A stretch of DNA of 64,000 bases, from NCBI GenBank assembly GCA_017745175.1, contig JAGHZY010000011.1:1-64000 (forward strand). Direction: 5' to 3'. The DNA is from Sphingopyxis sp. (GTDB lineage Bacteria > Pseudomonadota > Alphaproteobacteria > Sphingomonadales > Sphingomonadaceae). This document shows positions 16,747 to 25,573 of the stretch, piece after piece (position 1 is the first letter of the stretch; each line of letters opens with the position of its first letter). A program made the position numbers and the translations under genes. The notes under the pieces are model-generated. The model made no database searches. It was not told the origin of the DNA and worked only from the letters and a program-made list of their open reading frames with translations.

Positions 16747-17529
16747 ATGAAACTCGAAATCTCCGCCTCCCTAAATTATCGCCTCTCCGAACCCGTCGAC
16801 CTGATGCTCCAGATCGAGGCGGCCGACGGGCACGGTCAGCGCGTCCTCGACGCGTCGCTCGACGTCGGCACCCCCGAATTTGTCGCGCGCGTTCCGGCGG
16901 CGGACGGCATCTGCGAGCCGATCTGGCTGCGCGCCGAGGGGAGCCTACGCGCCGAATATCGCGCGCGGGTCGAGATCGACCGCCCCGACACCAACTTCCG
17001 CTCGCTCGCCGCAGTGCCGCTCCACCGCCTTCCCGCCGAGGCGATCCCCTATCTCAACGAATCGCGCTATTGCCCGTCGAACAAGTTCCATGCGTTCGTC
17101 GAGCGCCGCTTCGGCGATCATGAGGGCGGCGCGAAGATCGGCCGGATGCGCGACTGGATCGAAAGCCGCTTCACTTATGTTACCGGCTCGAGCGATGCCG
17201 AGACGGGCGCGCTCGACAGCTTCGTCGAACGGCGCGGCGTGTGCCGCGACTATGCGCATGTCATGATTGCGCTCGCCCGCGCCGCGCATATCCCCGCGCG
17301 CATGGCGAGCGCCTATGCGCTCCGCGTCGCGCCGCAGGACTTTCACGCCGTTGCGGAAGTCTATCTCGACGGCGACTGGCACCTCGTCGATGCAACCGGA
17401 ATGGCGCGCGCCTCCGAAATGGCGCGCATCTGTGTCGGCCGCGATGCCGCCGATATTTCCTTCCTGACGGCGTATCGCGATATTGCGTTCGTCAGCCAGT
17501 CGGTGAAGGTGGAGCGCGTCGAGGGCTGA
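16747..17529 (+). CDS. transglutaminase-like cysteine protease domain protein
   Basis: This 260-residue protein has an N-terminal beta-rich region (1-95) and a transglutaminase-like core. The catalytic Cys is in RRGVCRDYAHVMIALAR, the His in DFHAVAEVYLDG and the Asp in LVDATG, the complete triad at normal spacing. No signal peptide is seen, so it is probably cytoplasmic. Members are often peptidases or amidases and real cross-linking is rare in bacteria. It is divergent from the MFS gene with 60 bp between starts. Confidence 0.9.
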   Translation: MKLEISASLNYRLSEPVDLMLQIEAADGHGQRVLDASLDVGTPEFVARVPAADGICEPIWLRAEGSLRAEYRARVEIDRPDTNFRSLAAVPLHRLPAEAIPYLNESRYCPSNKFHAFVERRFGDHEGGAKIGRMRDWIESRFTYVTGSSDAETGALDSFVERRGVCRDYAHVMIALARAAHIPARMASAYALRVAPQDFHAVAEVYLDGDWHLVDATGMARASEMARICVGRDAADISFLTAYRDIAFVSQSVKVERVEG

Positions 17530-17584
17530 GGGGTCGTCGCGGCGAAGCCACGTCGTCAGTCCCCGCTTCGCGTGGCTGGCCGGA

Positions 17585-17627
17585 CTTTTGCTGATCGCGA
17601 TTTAGCTCCGCTAAATCTCTGCAAAAG
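17585..17627. repeat. nested inverted repeat beside tRNA-Gly
   Basis: An outer pair CTTTTGC/GCAAAAG encloses an inner pair GATTTAG/CTAAATC with a five-base loop. It begins one base downstream of the minus-strand tRNA 3' end, so it probably ends or processes the tRNA transcript. No T-run. Confidence 0.45.
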
Positions 17628-17628
17628 C

Positions 17629-17702
17629 TGGAGCGGGTGAAGGGAATCGAACCCTCGTCGTAAGCTTGGGAAGCTTCTGCTCTGCCATTGAGCTACACCC
17701 GC
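17629..17702 (-). tRNA. tRNA-Gly (anticodon UCC)
   Basis: The 74 bases fold as a full cloverleaf: acceptor GCGGGTG with CACCCGC, D-arm GCTC...GAGC, anticodon loop TTCCCAA giving UCC, T-arm GAGGG TTCGATT CCCTT, and an encoded CCA end. The base pair at the bottom of the anticodon stem is a G-A mismatch, tolerated in this tRNA. Confidence 0.97.
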
Positions 17703-17750
17703 ATCGGGGCCGCGATTGGCACAGGCCGCGGCGCCGGTCAATCTCCCGTG

Positions 17751-18221
17751 TCAGCGCGCCGATTCGCAGATCGTCTCCATCGCGACGAAGGTCGAGGTGC
17801 TCGCGACATGCGGCAGGCTCGAAATCTTCTCGCCGAGTATGATGCGATAGCGGCGGATGTCGGGGGTGCGGACCTTCAGGAGATAATCGAAACTGCTCGC
17901 GATCATGTGGCATTCCTCGACCTCGGGAATCTGCCGCACCGCGGTGTTGAACTGCTTGAGCGCCTCCTCGCGCGTGTCCGACAGCTTGACCTCGGCGAAG
18001 GCGACATGGTCCAGCCCGACCTTGGCGGGATCGACGATCGCGCGAAAGCCGGTGATCAGTCCGCTATCGACGAGGCGCTTGACGCGCTGCTGGCACGGCG
18101 TTTTCGACAGGCCGACCTGCAACGCCAGCTCGGTAAAGGTGATCCGTCCGTCACGGCCCAGAATCGCAAGGATCTTGCGATCGAACTCGTCCAGTTCGAC
18201 TGTGGATTGGCCATTCTTCAT
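17751..18221 (-). CDS. Lrp/AsnC family regulator, probably PutR-type
   Basis: This 156-residue regulator has an N-terminal helix-turn-helix (about 10-60: LDEFDRKILAILGRDGRI, LALQVGLSKTPCQQRVKRL) and a C-terminal RAM effector domain (about 75-150). It is divergent from putA with a 97-bp gap, the arrangement of alphaproteobacterial PutR activators that sense proline and switch on putA. The role is inferred from family and position. An AT-rich palindrome at 18257-18268 is a likely binding site. Confidence 0.9.
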   Translation of the reverse strand: MKNGQSTVELDEFDRKILAILGRDGRITFTELALQVGLSKTPCQQRVKRLVDSGLITGFRAIVDPAKVGLDHVAFAEVKLSDTREEALKQFNTAVRQIPEVEECHMIASSFDYLLKVRTPDIRRYRIILGEKISSLPHVASTSTFVAMETICESAR

Positions 18222-18256
18222 AGATATTGGCTAATGATTCAGGGAAACTTGGTCAA

Positions 18257-18268
18257 TTCATATATGAA
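18257..18268. promoter_or_regulatory. AT-rich palindrome in the asnC-putA gap
   Basis: TTCATATATGAA is a perfect 12-bp palindrome, 36 bp from the regulator start and 51 bp before the putA ATG. It stands in an AT-rich patch within GC-rich DNA. Lrp/AsnC proteins bind such sites. Candidate operator only. Confidence 0.45.
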
Positions 18269-18318
18269 AATGGCTCAAACAAGTCGGATCGACTTCTGTC
18301 GATGTGATATCGGGCGCC

Positions 18319-21300
18319 ATGACCCAAAGCCCCGACCGTGCGCGCGTCCGCGCCCTTGCCCGCCGTAGCGAATCCGACATCGTCGCCGAGCTGCGAACTG
18401 CCCTTTCGACCTCGCCGGCGAGCGTCGAGGCGGTCACCCGCCGCGGGCTCGCGCTGATCCGCAAGGCGAAGGCCGAGGGCGAGCGCGAGACGCTCGTCGC
18501 GCAGCTGATGAACCGCTACCGCCTGTCGACCGAGGAAGGCGTCGTGCTGATGTGCCTCGCCGAGGCGCTGCTGCGTGTGCCCGACAGCGCGACCGCCAAT
18601 GCGCTGATCCGCGACAAGATCGCCGGACGCCAATGGAATGAGGGCGACGAGGAAGACAGCCCGCTGATCGTCGCGTTGTCGGCGCGCGGCTTGTCGCTCG
18701 GCTCGGCGACGCTGATGCTCGACGCGATGGGCAGCAAGGCAAACCCGCTCACGCTGCTGAAATCGATGGTCCGCCGTTCGGGCGAGCCGGTGATTCGCCA
18801 GGCTGCGCTCGCGGCGATGAAGCTGCTCGGCCAGCAGTTCGTGATGGGCGAGACGATCGACGCCGCGGTCCGGCGCGCCGACAAGGAAAAGTCCGAACTC
18901 GCAAGCTTCGACATGCTCGGCGAGGCTGCGCGCACCGCCGGGGATGCGCGGCGCTATTACGACAGCTACGCCAATGCCATTGCGCGCATCGGCAAGGGCG
19001 CGAAGCCCGGCGACCCGCACGCGAACCACGGCATCTCGATCAAACTGTCGGCGCTCCACCCGCGCTATGAATATCTGCAGCACGCGCGCGTGGCCGGCGA
19101 GCTGGTGCCGAAGGTGATCGAACTCGCGAAAGCGGCGCGCGCGGTGAACATCCCGCTGATGATCGACGCCGAGGAGACCGACCGCCTCGAACCGCATATG
19201 GACGTGTTCGCGGCGCTGATCGATGCTGGCATCGCCGACGGCTGGACCGGGCTCGGCATCGTGATCCAGGCGTATCAGAAGCGCGCGCCCGCGGTGATCG
19301 ACTGGCTCGCTGATCGCGCCCGCACGCGCGGGGTCAAGCTGTCGATGCGGCTCGTCAAGGGCGCCTATTGGGATACCGAGATCAAGCGCGCGCAGACGAT
19401 GGGGCTCGGCGATTTTCCGGTCTTCACCGCAAAGCTGCACACCGACCTCAACTATATGCGCTGCGCGCAGTTGCTGCGCGATTGCCAGGATTGCATCTAT
19501 CCGGCCTTTGCGAGTCACAATGCGATGACGCTGGCCTTTGTCTCCGAACTCTTCGCGGGCGCCGATTACGAACTGCAGCGGCTGCACGGCATGGGCGAGG
19601 GCGCGCATGACGCCCTGGTCGCGCTCTTCCCGCCGCCGCGCCCGGTGCGCGTCTACGCGCCGGTGGGGACGCACCGCGACCTGCTCGCCTACCTCGTCCG
19701 CCGGCTGCTCGAAAATGGCGCGAACTCGAGCTTCGTGCACCAATTCTCCGATCCCGGCGTCACCGCGGAGGAGCTTGCGGTCGATCCGCGGAGCGTCGCG
19801 AGCATATCGTCGTCGGGCATCGCCACGGGCGTTGGCCTCTTCGATCCCGTGCGGCGCAATTCGCGCGGCTACGATCTGGGCGCTCCGGGAGTCCCCGAGG
19901 CGCTGGTTTCGGCGATCGGCGCGGCGCGGCGCAGCGACCGCGTCGCCGCCCCGATCGTCGGCGGGGTCGCGCGGACCGGCAAGGCGGAGGCGGTGCGCAA
20001 CCCCGCGACGGGTGGCGTCGTCGGGCAGGTGATCGAGGCCGATGCCGCAACGGTGGCCGACGCCGTCGCCGCCGCGCGCACGGCGCAGAATAACTGGAGT
20101 CTCGCGGGCGGCGCCTTCCGCGCCGAGCGGCTCGAGCGCGCCGCCGATCTGCTTGAAGAGCGCGACGCACTCTTCCTCGGCCTTGCGATCGACGAGGCGG
20201 GCAAGACGCTCGTCGATGCGGTCGCCGAGGTGCGCGAGGCGGTCGATTTCCTGCGCTATTATGCCGCGCAGGCGCGCGCGGACTTCACCTGGCCGGTGGC
20301 GTTGCCCGGCCCGACGGGCGAACGCAACGAACTGATGCTCGAAGGCAAGGGCGTGTTCGTCTGCATCAGCCCGTGGAATTTCCCGCTCGCGATCTTCCTC
20401 GGACAGGTGTCGGCGGCGCTCGCTGCGGGCAACTCCGTGCTCGCCAAGCCCGCCGAGCAGACCCCGCTGATTGCACACGCCGCGGTCGAACTGCTGCTCG
20501 AAGCCGGCATCCCCGGCAACGTGCTCCATTATCTCCCCGGCCGTGGCGAGACCGTCGGCGCGGCGCTGACGGGCCACAACGACATCATCGGCGTCGCCTT
20601 CACGGGGTCGACCGAGGTCGCGCGGATGATCAACCGCAGCCTTGCCGGGCGCGACGGCCCGATCGCGACGCTGATCGCCGAGACCGGCGGCGCGAACGCG
20701 ATGATCGTCGATTCGACCGCGCTTCCCGAACAGGTCGCGCGTGATGCCGTTGCCAGTGCCTTCCAGTCGGCGGGGCAACGCTGTTCGGCGCTGCGCCTGC
20801 TCTGCGTGCAGGAAGATGTCGCCGATACGATGATCGAGATGGTCGCCGGCGCGATGGCCGAACTCGATGTCGGCGACCCGTCGATCCTCGCGACCGATGT
20901 GGGCCCGATCATCGACGACGAGGCGCGGGCGAATATCGCCGCCTATGTCGCCGAGGCGCGCGCCGCGGGCCGCGTGATCGCCGAAGCGGGGCGCACGAAC
21001 CTGCCCGCCGATGGCCATTTCGTGCCGCCGGTCGCGATCCGCCTCGGCCATGTCACCGATCTGAAGCGCGAGATTTTCGGCCCTGTGTTGCATGTCGCGA
21101 CGTGGAAGGGCGGCGAACTCGACCAACTCATCGATGCGATCAATGCCTCGGGCTATGGTCTGACGCTCGGCGTCCATACGCGTATCGACGGCGTCGCCGC
21201 GCATATCGCGGCGCGCGCGCAGGTCGGTAACGTCTATGTGAACCGCAACCAGATCGGCGCGATCGTCGGCTCGCAGCCCTTCGGCGGACGCGGCCTGTCG

Positions 21301-21414
21301 GGCACCGGTCCGAAGGCGGGCGGCCCGCACTATCTGCACCGCTTTGCCGAGGAGAAGTCGATCTCGACCGACATCACCGCGGCGGGCGGTAACGCGGCGC
21401 TGATGGCGGGCTGA
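18319..21414 (+). CDS. putA: bifunctional proline dehydrogenase / L-glutamate-gamma-semialdehyde dehydrogenase
   Basis: PutA oxidises proline to pyrroline-5-carboxylate with FAD, then to glutamate with NAD. The 1031-residue enzyme has a proline dehydrogenase barrel at about 60-450 (ISIKLSALHPRYE, MIDAEETDRLE, RLVKGAYWDTEIKRAQ) and an aldehyde dehydrogenase domain at about 520-1000. In the latter, Glu788 (AETGGANAM) is the general base and Cys822 (SAGQRCSALR) the nucleophile. There is no N-terminal ribbon-helix-helix domain, so unlike E. coli PutA it does not regulate itself; the AsnC-type neighbour fits that job. I use ATG 18319; a GTG five codons earlier is possible. Confidence 0.97.
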   Translation: MTQSPDRARVRALARRSESDIVAELRTALSTSPASVEAVTRRGLALIRKAKAEGERETLVAQLMNRYRLSTEEGVVLMCLAEALLRVPDSATANALIRDKIAGRQWNEGDEEDSPLIVALSARGLSLGSATLMLDAMGSKANPLTLLKSMVRRSGEPVIRQAALAAMKLLGQQFVMGETIDAAVRRADKEKSELASFDMLGEAARTAGDARRYYDSYANAIARIGKGAKPGDPHANHGISIKLSALHPRYEYLQHARVAGELVPKVIELAKAARAVNIPLMIDAEETDRLEPHMDVFAALIDAGIADGWTGLGIVIQAYQKRAPAVIDWLADRARTRGVKLSMRLVKGAYWDTEIKRAQTMGLGDFPVFTAKLHTDLNYMRCAQLLRDCQDCIYPAFASHNAMTLAFVSELFAGADYELQRLHGMGEGAHDALVALFPPPRPVRVYAPVGTHRDLLAYLVRRLLENGANSSFVHQFSDPGVTAEELAVDPRSVASISSSGIATGVGLFDPVRRNSRGYDLGAPGVPEALVSAIGAARRSDRVAAPIVGGVARTGKAEAVRNPATGGVVGQVIEADAATVADAVAAARTAQNNWSLAGGAFRAERLERAADLLEERDALFLGLAIDEAGKTLVDAVAEVREAVDFLRYYAAQARADFTWPVALPGPTGERNELMLEGKGVFVCISPWNFPLAIFLGQVSAALAAGNSVLAKPAEQTPLIAHAAVELLLEAGIPGNVLHYLPGRGETVGAALTGHNDIIGVAFTGSTEVARMINRSLAGRDGPIATLIAETGGANAMIVDSTALPEQVARDAVASAFQSAGQRCSALRLLCVQEDVADTMIEMVAGAMAELDVGDPSILATDVGPIIDDEARANIAAYVAEARAAGRVIAEAGRTNLPADGHFVPPVAIRLGHVTDLKREIFGPVLHVATWKGGELDQLIDAINASGYGLTLGVHTRIDGVAAHIAARAQVGNVYVNRNQIGAIVGSQPFGGRGLSGTGPKAGGPHYLHRFAEEKSISTDITAAGGNAALMAG

Positions 21415-21622
21415 CCTGATCGGTCGCCGATGCGCGTCGGTTCGACTGCTCGCGCATCGGTGCTGGTCGGGACCACGAGGCCCGATACAGAGTGGACAGC
21501 TGTCCCGGGCAAATACGTCCGAAATCGACTCGCGGCGTAGCGCCGCGGCGACCTTATGTTTTTAGCGCCCCCCGCAGCGGGAACAGCGTACTGCCTTGCC
21601 GGCCCCGCGCCAATGGGTAATT

Positions 21623-22573
21623 TTAGGCCCCCGGTACGCCGAGTAGCCTGGCCTGCGCCTTCATTCGTCCTGCCGCCGTCGGATTGGCGGCAATTCCGTC
21701 CTTCAGCGCCTGTGCGGCCTTCGCGGTCTCGCCCAGCGTCATCCGGCTGCGCATGAGCATGATCCAGCGGTCGACGTCGGCGGGATTGGCCTTGAGCTTG
21801 GCCTCGAGCCCGCCCACCATGCCCTCGATCATCTGGTCCTGCTGACCCTTGGGGAGTTGCGATGCCGCCTCCATGTCGGCGCGGCTCGGCCCCGGGATCG
21901 CGCGTGCGGCGACGGGTATTTCGTCTGGCGTCAACGGCCGGGCCCGCGTGCCCGCAAGCCGCGCCGCGACGTCGATCTTGTGGATCTGCCCGACCTGTTC
22001 GATCGTCCGGCGCAAGTCGGCCTCCCACGGTGCACCCTGCGGCGTGTCGGCGAGCAGCGCGAACCAGTCTTCGATCGCGCCCCTGTGGTCGCCGCCGATA
22101 TCCTTCTTCACCGCAAGGAAATAGCGCGCGCGCGGGTCCCTGGCATCGAGCGCGATCGCCCTGTCGAAGGCTTTGAGCGCGGCGGCGGGCATCGGGTCGC
22201 TGTCGCTCCCCATCACGCGTGCCTCGCCCAGCGCCGACCAGAGGCCCGCCGATTCGGGCGATAGTCCGACCGCCTTTTCATAAGCTGCTGCGGCGCCCGC
22301 GAAATCGCCGAGGTCGAATTTGGCGGCCCCGAGCGCAGTCCAGGCGTCGGCGCTGCCCGGCTCGCGTTTCGTGCGCGCCTCCAGTTCGGCGAGCTGGTCG
22401 GAGGGCGCCGCGGACGCCTGCGCGGCCGGATCGGCGGCGGGGGGGGCGGCGTCGCGCCAGATGGCGTAGCCGATCGCGGCCGCCAGCAACAGGAACGCGG
22501 CGATCAGGATCGCGCGGTTCGTGCCTGACATGCCGCGGCCCGTCCCCTTGGCCATCTCGTTGCTCTCGCTCAT
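21623..22573 (-). CDS. membrane-anchored TPR protein, CcmI/CcmH-like
   Basis: This 316-residue protein has one N-terminal membrane helix (about 18-40) and a periplasmic TPR region. Clear repeats occur at about 70-150 (SADAWTALGAAKFDLGDFAGAAAAYEKAVGLSPES, shown in part) and again at the C-terminal end (PADVDRWIMLMRSRMTLGET). The layout resembles the C-terminal part of cytochrome c maturation protein CcmI, but no other ccm genes are in the window. If it is CcmI-like, it would help deliver apocytochromes for heme attachment, notable beside the multiheme genes 1.5 kb away. AAAGGGG precedes ATG 22573. The 208-bp gap downstream to putA has only a small palindrome. Confidence 0.75.
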   Translation of the reverse strand: MSESNEMAKGTGRGMSGTNRAILIAAFLLLAAAIGYAIWRDAAPPAADPAAQASAAPSDQLAELEARTKREPGSADAWTALGAAKFDLGDFAGAAAAYEKAVGLSPESAGLWSALGEARVMGSDSDPMPAAALKAFDRAIALDARDPRARYFLAVKKDIGGDHRGAIEDWFALLADTPQGAPWEADLRRTIEQVGQIHKIDVAARLAGTRARPLTPDEIPVAARAIPGPSRADMEAASQLPKGQQDQMIEGMVGGLEAKLKANPADVDRWIMLMRSRMTLGETAKAAQALKDGIAANPTAAGRMKAQARLLGVPGA

Positions 22574-22730
22574 TTTTGCCCCTTTGTGCGCTGCATGAAA
22601 AAATACGGCCTGTGCGCGCTGTCATATTGCCTTTGCTTGGCGATGGTGTAGCCTTTGGCATACAAGGTCGGTCAACGATAAAATCGTCAGGGGTCGCACC
22701 GGCTTTCCCAGTCATACAGGGGAGGGGTGC

Positions 22731-24086
22731 ATGGCAGTTTCGGATCACGTCGACTTTTCGACGTTCATGGAGGGCGTGAAAAGGCGCAACCCGGGTCAGC
22801 CCGAGTTTGTGCAGGCGGTGCAGGAGGTGTCCGAGGACATTTTCGATTTCATCGCCGACAAGGAAGAATATCACGCGCAGCAGATCTTGCGGCGCATCGC
22901 CGAACCCGACCGGGTCGTGTCCTTCCGCGTCTGCTGGGAGGACGATAACGGCAATATCCGCGTCCAGCGCGGCTGGCGCGTCCAGAACAACAATGCCATC
23001 GGCCCGTACAAGGGCGGCATCCGCTTTCACCCGAGCGTCACCGAAAGCGTGCTCAAGTTCCTCGCGTTCGAACAGACGTTCAAGAATGCGCTCACGGGGC
23101 TGCCGATGGGCGGCGGCAAGGGCGGCTCGAACTTCAATCCCAAGGGCAAGAGCGTGCGCGAGATCATGCGTTTCTGCCAGAGCTTCATGACCGAGCTTTA
23201 TCGTCACATCGGCGCCGACATCGACGTGCCCGCGGGTGACATCGGCGTGGGCGGGCGCGAGATCGGCTTCATGTTCGGCCAGTACAAGCGGATCACCAAC
23301 GAATTCACCGGGGTGCTCACCGGCAAGGGCCTCGAATGGGGCGGTTCGCTGATACGGACCGAGGCGACGGGTTATGGCGCGGTCTATTTCCTTGCCAACA
23401 TGCTCGCCGCGAAAGGACAGGATCTCGTCGGCAAGACAGCGGTCATCTCGGGATCGGGCAATGTCGCGACGCACGCGGCCGAAAAGATCGTCCAGCTCGG
23501 CGGCAAGGTGCTGACGCTGTCGGATTCGGGGGGCTTCATCCACGATCCCGACGGCATCACGCAGGAAAAGATCGACTGGGTGAAGGCGCACAAGACGCAC
23601 CGTCGCGGCCGGATCGAGGATTATTGCGCCGAGTTCAAGGGCGCGAGCTTCACCGCAGGCAAGACGCCGTGGGGCGTGAAATGCGACGTCGCCTTGCCCT
23701 GCGCGACGCAGAACGAGCTGCTCGGCGACGACGCCAAGGCGCTCGTCGCGAACGGCTGCATCGCGGTCAGCGAGGGAGCGAACATGCCGACGAACCTCGA
23801 CGGCGTGCATGTCTTCAAGGATGCGAAGATCATGTTCGCGCCCGGCAAGGCCGCCAATGCCGGCGGCGTTGCGGTGTCGGGCCTCGAAATGAGCCAGAAC
23901 AGCGGCCGCCGCAGCTGGAGCGAAGGCGAGTTGCAGCAGATGCTCAAGGACATCATGGACGGCATCCACACGCGCTGCCTGACCTATGGCGATCAGGGGG
24001 GCGGCTATATCGACTATGTGAAAGGCGCCAATATAGCAGGCTTCAAGAAGGTCGCCGACGCGATGCTGGCTTTCGGGGTGGTGTAA
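22731..24086 (+). CDS. gdhA: NADP-type glutamate dehydrogenase
   Basis: This enzyme interconverts glutamate with 2-oxoglutarate and ammonia. The 451-residue length and sequence match the hexameric GdhA group: GGIRFHPSVTESVLKFLAFEQ, the substrate loop LPMGGGKGGSNFNPKGKS with the catalytic Lys, PAGDIGVGGREIG, and the nucleotide fold ISGSGNVATHAAEK. NADP preference is typical of this length class but not proved. GGGGAGGGG precedes ATG 22731. Together with putA, 1.3 kb upstream, it links proline to central metabolism. Only 49 bp separate it from the cytochrome genes, with no good terminator between. Confidence 0.95.
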   Translation: MAVSDHVDFSTFMEGVKRRNPGQPEFVQAVQEVSEDIFDFIADKEEYHAQQILRRIAEPDRVVSFRVCWEDDNGNIRVQRGWRVQNNNAIGPYKGGIRFHPSVTESVLKFLAFEQTFKNALTGLPMGGGKGGSNFNPKGKSVREIMRFCQSFMTELYRHIGADIDVPAGDIGVGGREIGFMFGQYKRITNEFTGVLTGKGLEWGGSLIRTEATGYGAVYFLANMLAAKGQDLVGKTAVISGSGNVATHAAEKIVQLGGKVLTLSDSGGFIHDPDGITQEKIDWVKAHKTHRRGRIEDYCAEFKGASFTAGKTPWGVKCDVALPCATQNELLGDDAKALVANGCIAVSEGANMPTNLDGVHVFKDAKIMFAPGKAANAGGVAVSGLEMSQNSGRRSWSEGELQQMLKDIMDGIHTRCLTYGDQGGGYIDYVKGANIAGFKKVADAMLAFGVV

Positions 24087-24135
24087 TTCGGCTCAAGGCG
24101 TAAAAGCGCCGGGTTGGGGAAAAGGGGTATTGCGG

Positions 24136-25569
24136 ATGACGGCGCACGCCGGGAAGGAGCGCGGCGATCGGCCTTGGGCGGCGTTTGCTGCCCTTGTTTC
24201 CATGTTGTTCTTGCTGGCAATAGCCGCCCTTGTCCTTGCCCCGCCCGCCCGCTCGCAGGGCGAAGGCGGCGCGCGCTATACCGGCGTCGCGTCATGCGCC
24301 GGGTCGACCTGCCACGGCCGGATGGAAGGCGACGGCACCGTCGTCCGTCAGGACGAGCTGATGAAATGGCAGGAACCCTCGACCCCCGGCGGCGGGCACA
24401 GCCGCGCGTGGACCGTGCTCAATAACAATCGCAGCCAGTTCATCGCGCGCAACCTCGGTATCGGTGATCCGTCCAGGGCGCCGATGTGCCTCGGCTGCCA
24501 CAGCACAGCGGGCACGGCGCGCGCGGTTCCGGCCGAGGACGGCGTCGGCTGCGAATCGTGCCACGGGCCCGCCGGCGGCTGGCTTGCGAGCCATTATGCG
24601 GGGGTCGGGACGAACGCCGATCCCGACCGCGAAATGCGCGACAAACATCTCGCGAACCTGTCGGCGGGATTGAAGAAGCTCGAGGATCCGGTCGTGCGTG
24701 CCGGCGTCTGCGTCGACTGCCATTTCGGCGCAGCGGGCGAGGGGCAGTTCGTGACTCACCGCATCATGGCCGCAGGCCACCCGCGAATCAGCTTCGAACT
24801 CGACCTCTTCTCCTCGCTGCAGGCACATCATCAGGAGGACGCCGACTATGGCTGGCGCAAGTTCGGCGCCGCGAACCGGCGCACCGATCATGTCCAGATG
24901 TGGGCGGTCGGACAGGCGACTGCGATCGAACGCAGTCTCGCGCTGTTCCAGACGCGGCGCGGGACCGAGGGGATGTTCCCCGAATTCTATTTCCTCGACT
25001 GCCACAGCTGCCACCGCCGCATCTTCGATCAGGCGAAGCCGGTACGCACGGGGCTCGACAACCCGGGACGCAATCTGCCCGAAGGCATGCCGGCCTATAA
25101 TGACGAGAATCTGATCATGCTCGCCGCGGCGGCGCGCATGGCTTCGCCCGCGCTTGCCGACCAACTCGCCGTGCGTACCGCGGCCTTCCACAAGGCGATG
25201 GCGACCGACCGGCCGAGCGCGGTCGCAGCGGCAGCGCAGCTGTCGCAGACGGTTTCGGCGCTGAAATCCGCATTCGCCTCGCGCAATTTTTCGGGCGCTG
25301 ACGCCTTCGCGATGGTCGATGCGATTTCGGCGAAGGCGATCAGCGACCGCTACACCGACTATTCGGGATCGCAGCAGGCGGTGATGGGCGTCGACACCCT
25401 GCTCAACGCGATGGTGTCGTCGGGAAGGGTCACCGTCGGCGCGGCGGCGGGCATCCGCGGCGACATCGACCGCGCCTATGCCGCGGTGAAGGATCCGAAC
25501 GCGTACAAGCCCAGCGAATTCCAGGCGTCGTTCGGCAGCGCGGTGCGTGCGATCGGGGCGCTGCGGTAA
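24136..25569 (+). CDS. exported five-heme cytochrome c (cytochrome c554-like)
   Basis: This 477-residue protein has an N-terminal signal or anchor helix (about 14-35, LVSMLFLLAIAALVLAPPARS). Five heme-attachment motifs follow: CX4CH at Cys54 (CAGSTCH) and CXXCH at Cys118, Cys139, Cys192 and Cys289. Spare His residues in HSRAW, HRIMAAGHPR and FELDLFSSLQAHHQ could be distal ligands. The motif pattern and ASCAGSTCHG opening resemble the cytochrome c554 domain. The C-terminal 170 residues are heme-free and helical. I use ATG 24136, with AAGGGG eight bases upstream; TTG 24130 is too close. First gene of a four-gene set with a lipoprotein, a barrel and a ten-heme protein; a periplasmic electron carrier is likely. 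Confidence 0.88.
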   Translation: MTAHAGKERGDRPWAAFAALVSMLFLLAIAALVLAPPARSQGEGGARYTGVASCAGSTCHGRMEGDGTVVRQDELMKWQEPSTPGGGHSRAWTVLNNNRSQFIARNLGIGDPSRAPMCLGCHSTAGTARAVPAEDGVGCESCHGPAGGWLASHYAGVGTNADPDREMRDKHLANLSAGLKKLEDPVVRAGVCVDCHFGAAGEGQFVTHRIMAAGHPRISFELDLFSSLQAHHQEDADYGWRKFGAANRRTDHVQMWAVGQATAIERSLALFQTRRGTEGMFPEFYFLDCHSCHRRIFDQAKPVRTGLDNPGRNLPEGMPAYNDENLIMLAAAARMASPALADQLAVRTAAFHKAMATDRPSAVAAAAQLSQTVSALKSAFASRNFSGADAFAMVDAISAKAISDRYTDYSGSQQAVMGVDTLLNAMVSSGRVTVGAAAGIRGDIDRAYAAVKDPNAYKPSEFQASFGSAVRAIGALR

Positions 25570-25573
25570 GATC

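Noticed and set aside
17629-17702. tRNA-Gly genes (also 48563-48637) as integration sites of a mobile island
   Set aside because: No integrase, direct repeat of the tRNA 3' end, or change in gene style next to either tRNA.
18253-21339. 1028-codon open frame antisense to putA
   Set aside because: Arg/Asp/His-rich composition typical of the reverse frame of a high-GC gene, with no family motif. putA on the other strand is certain.
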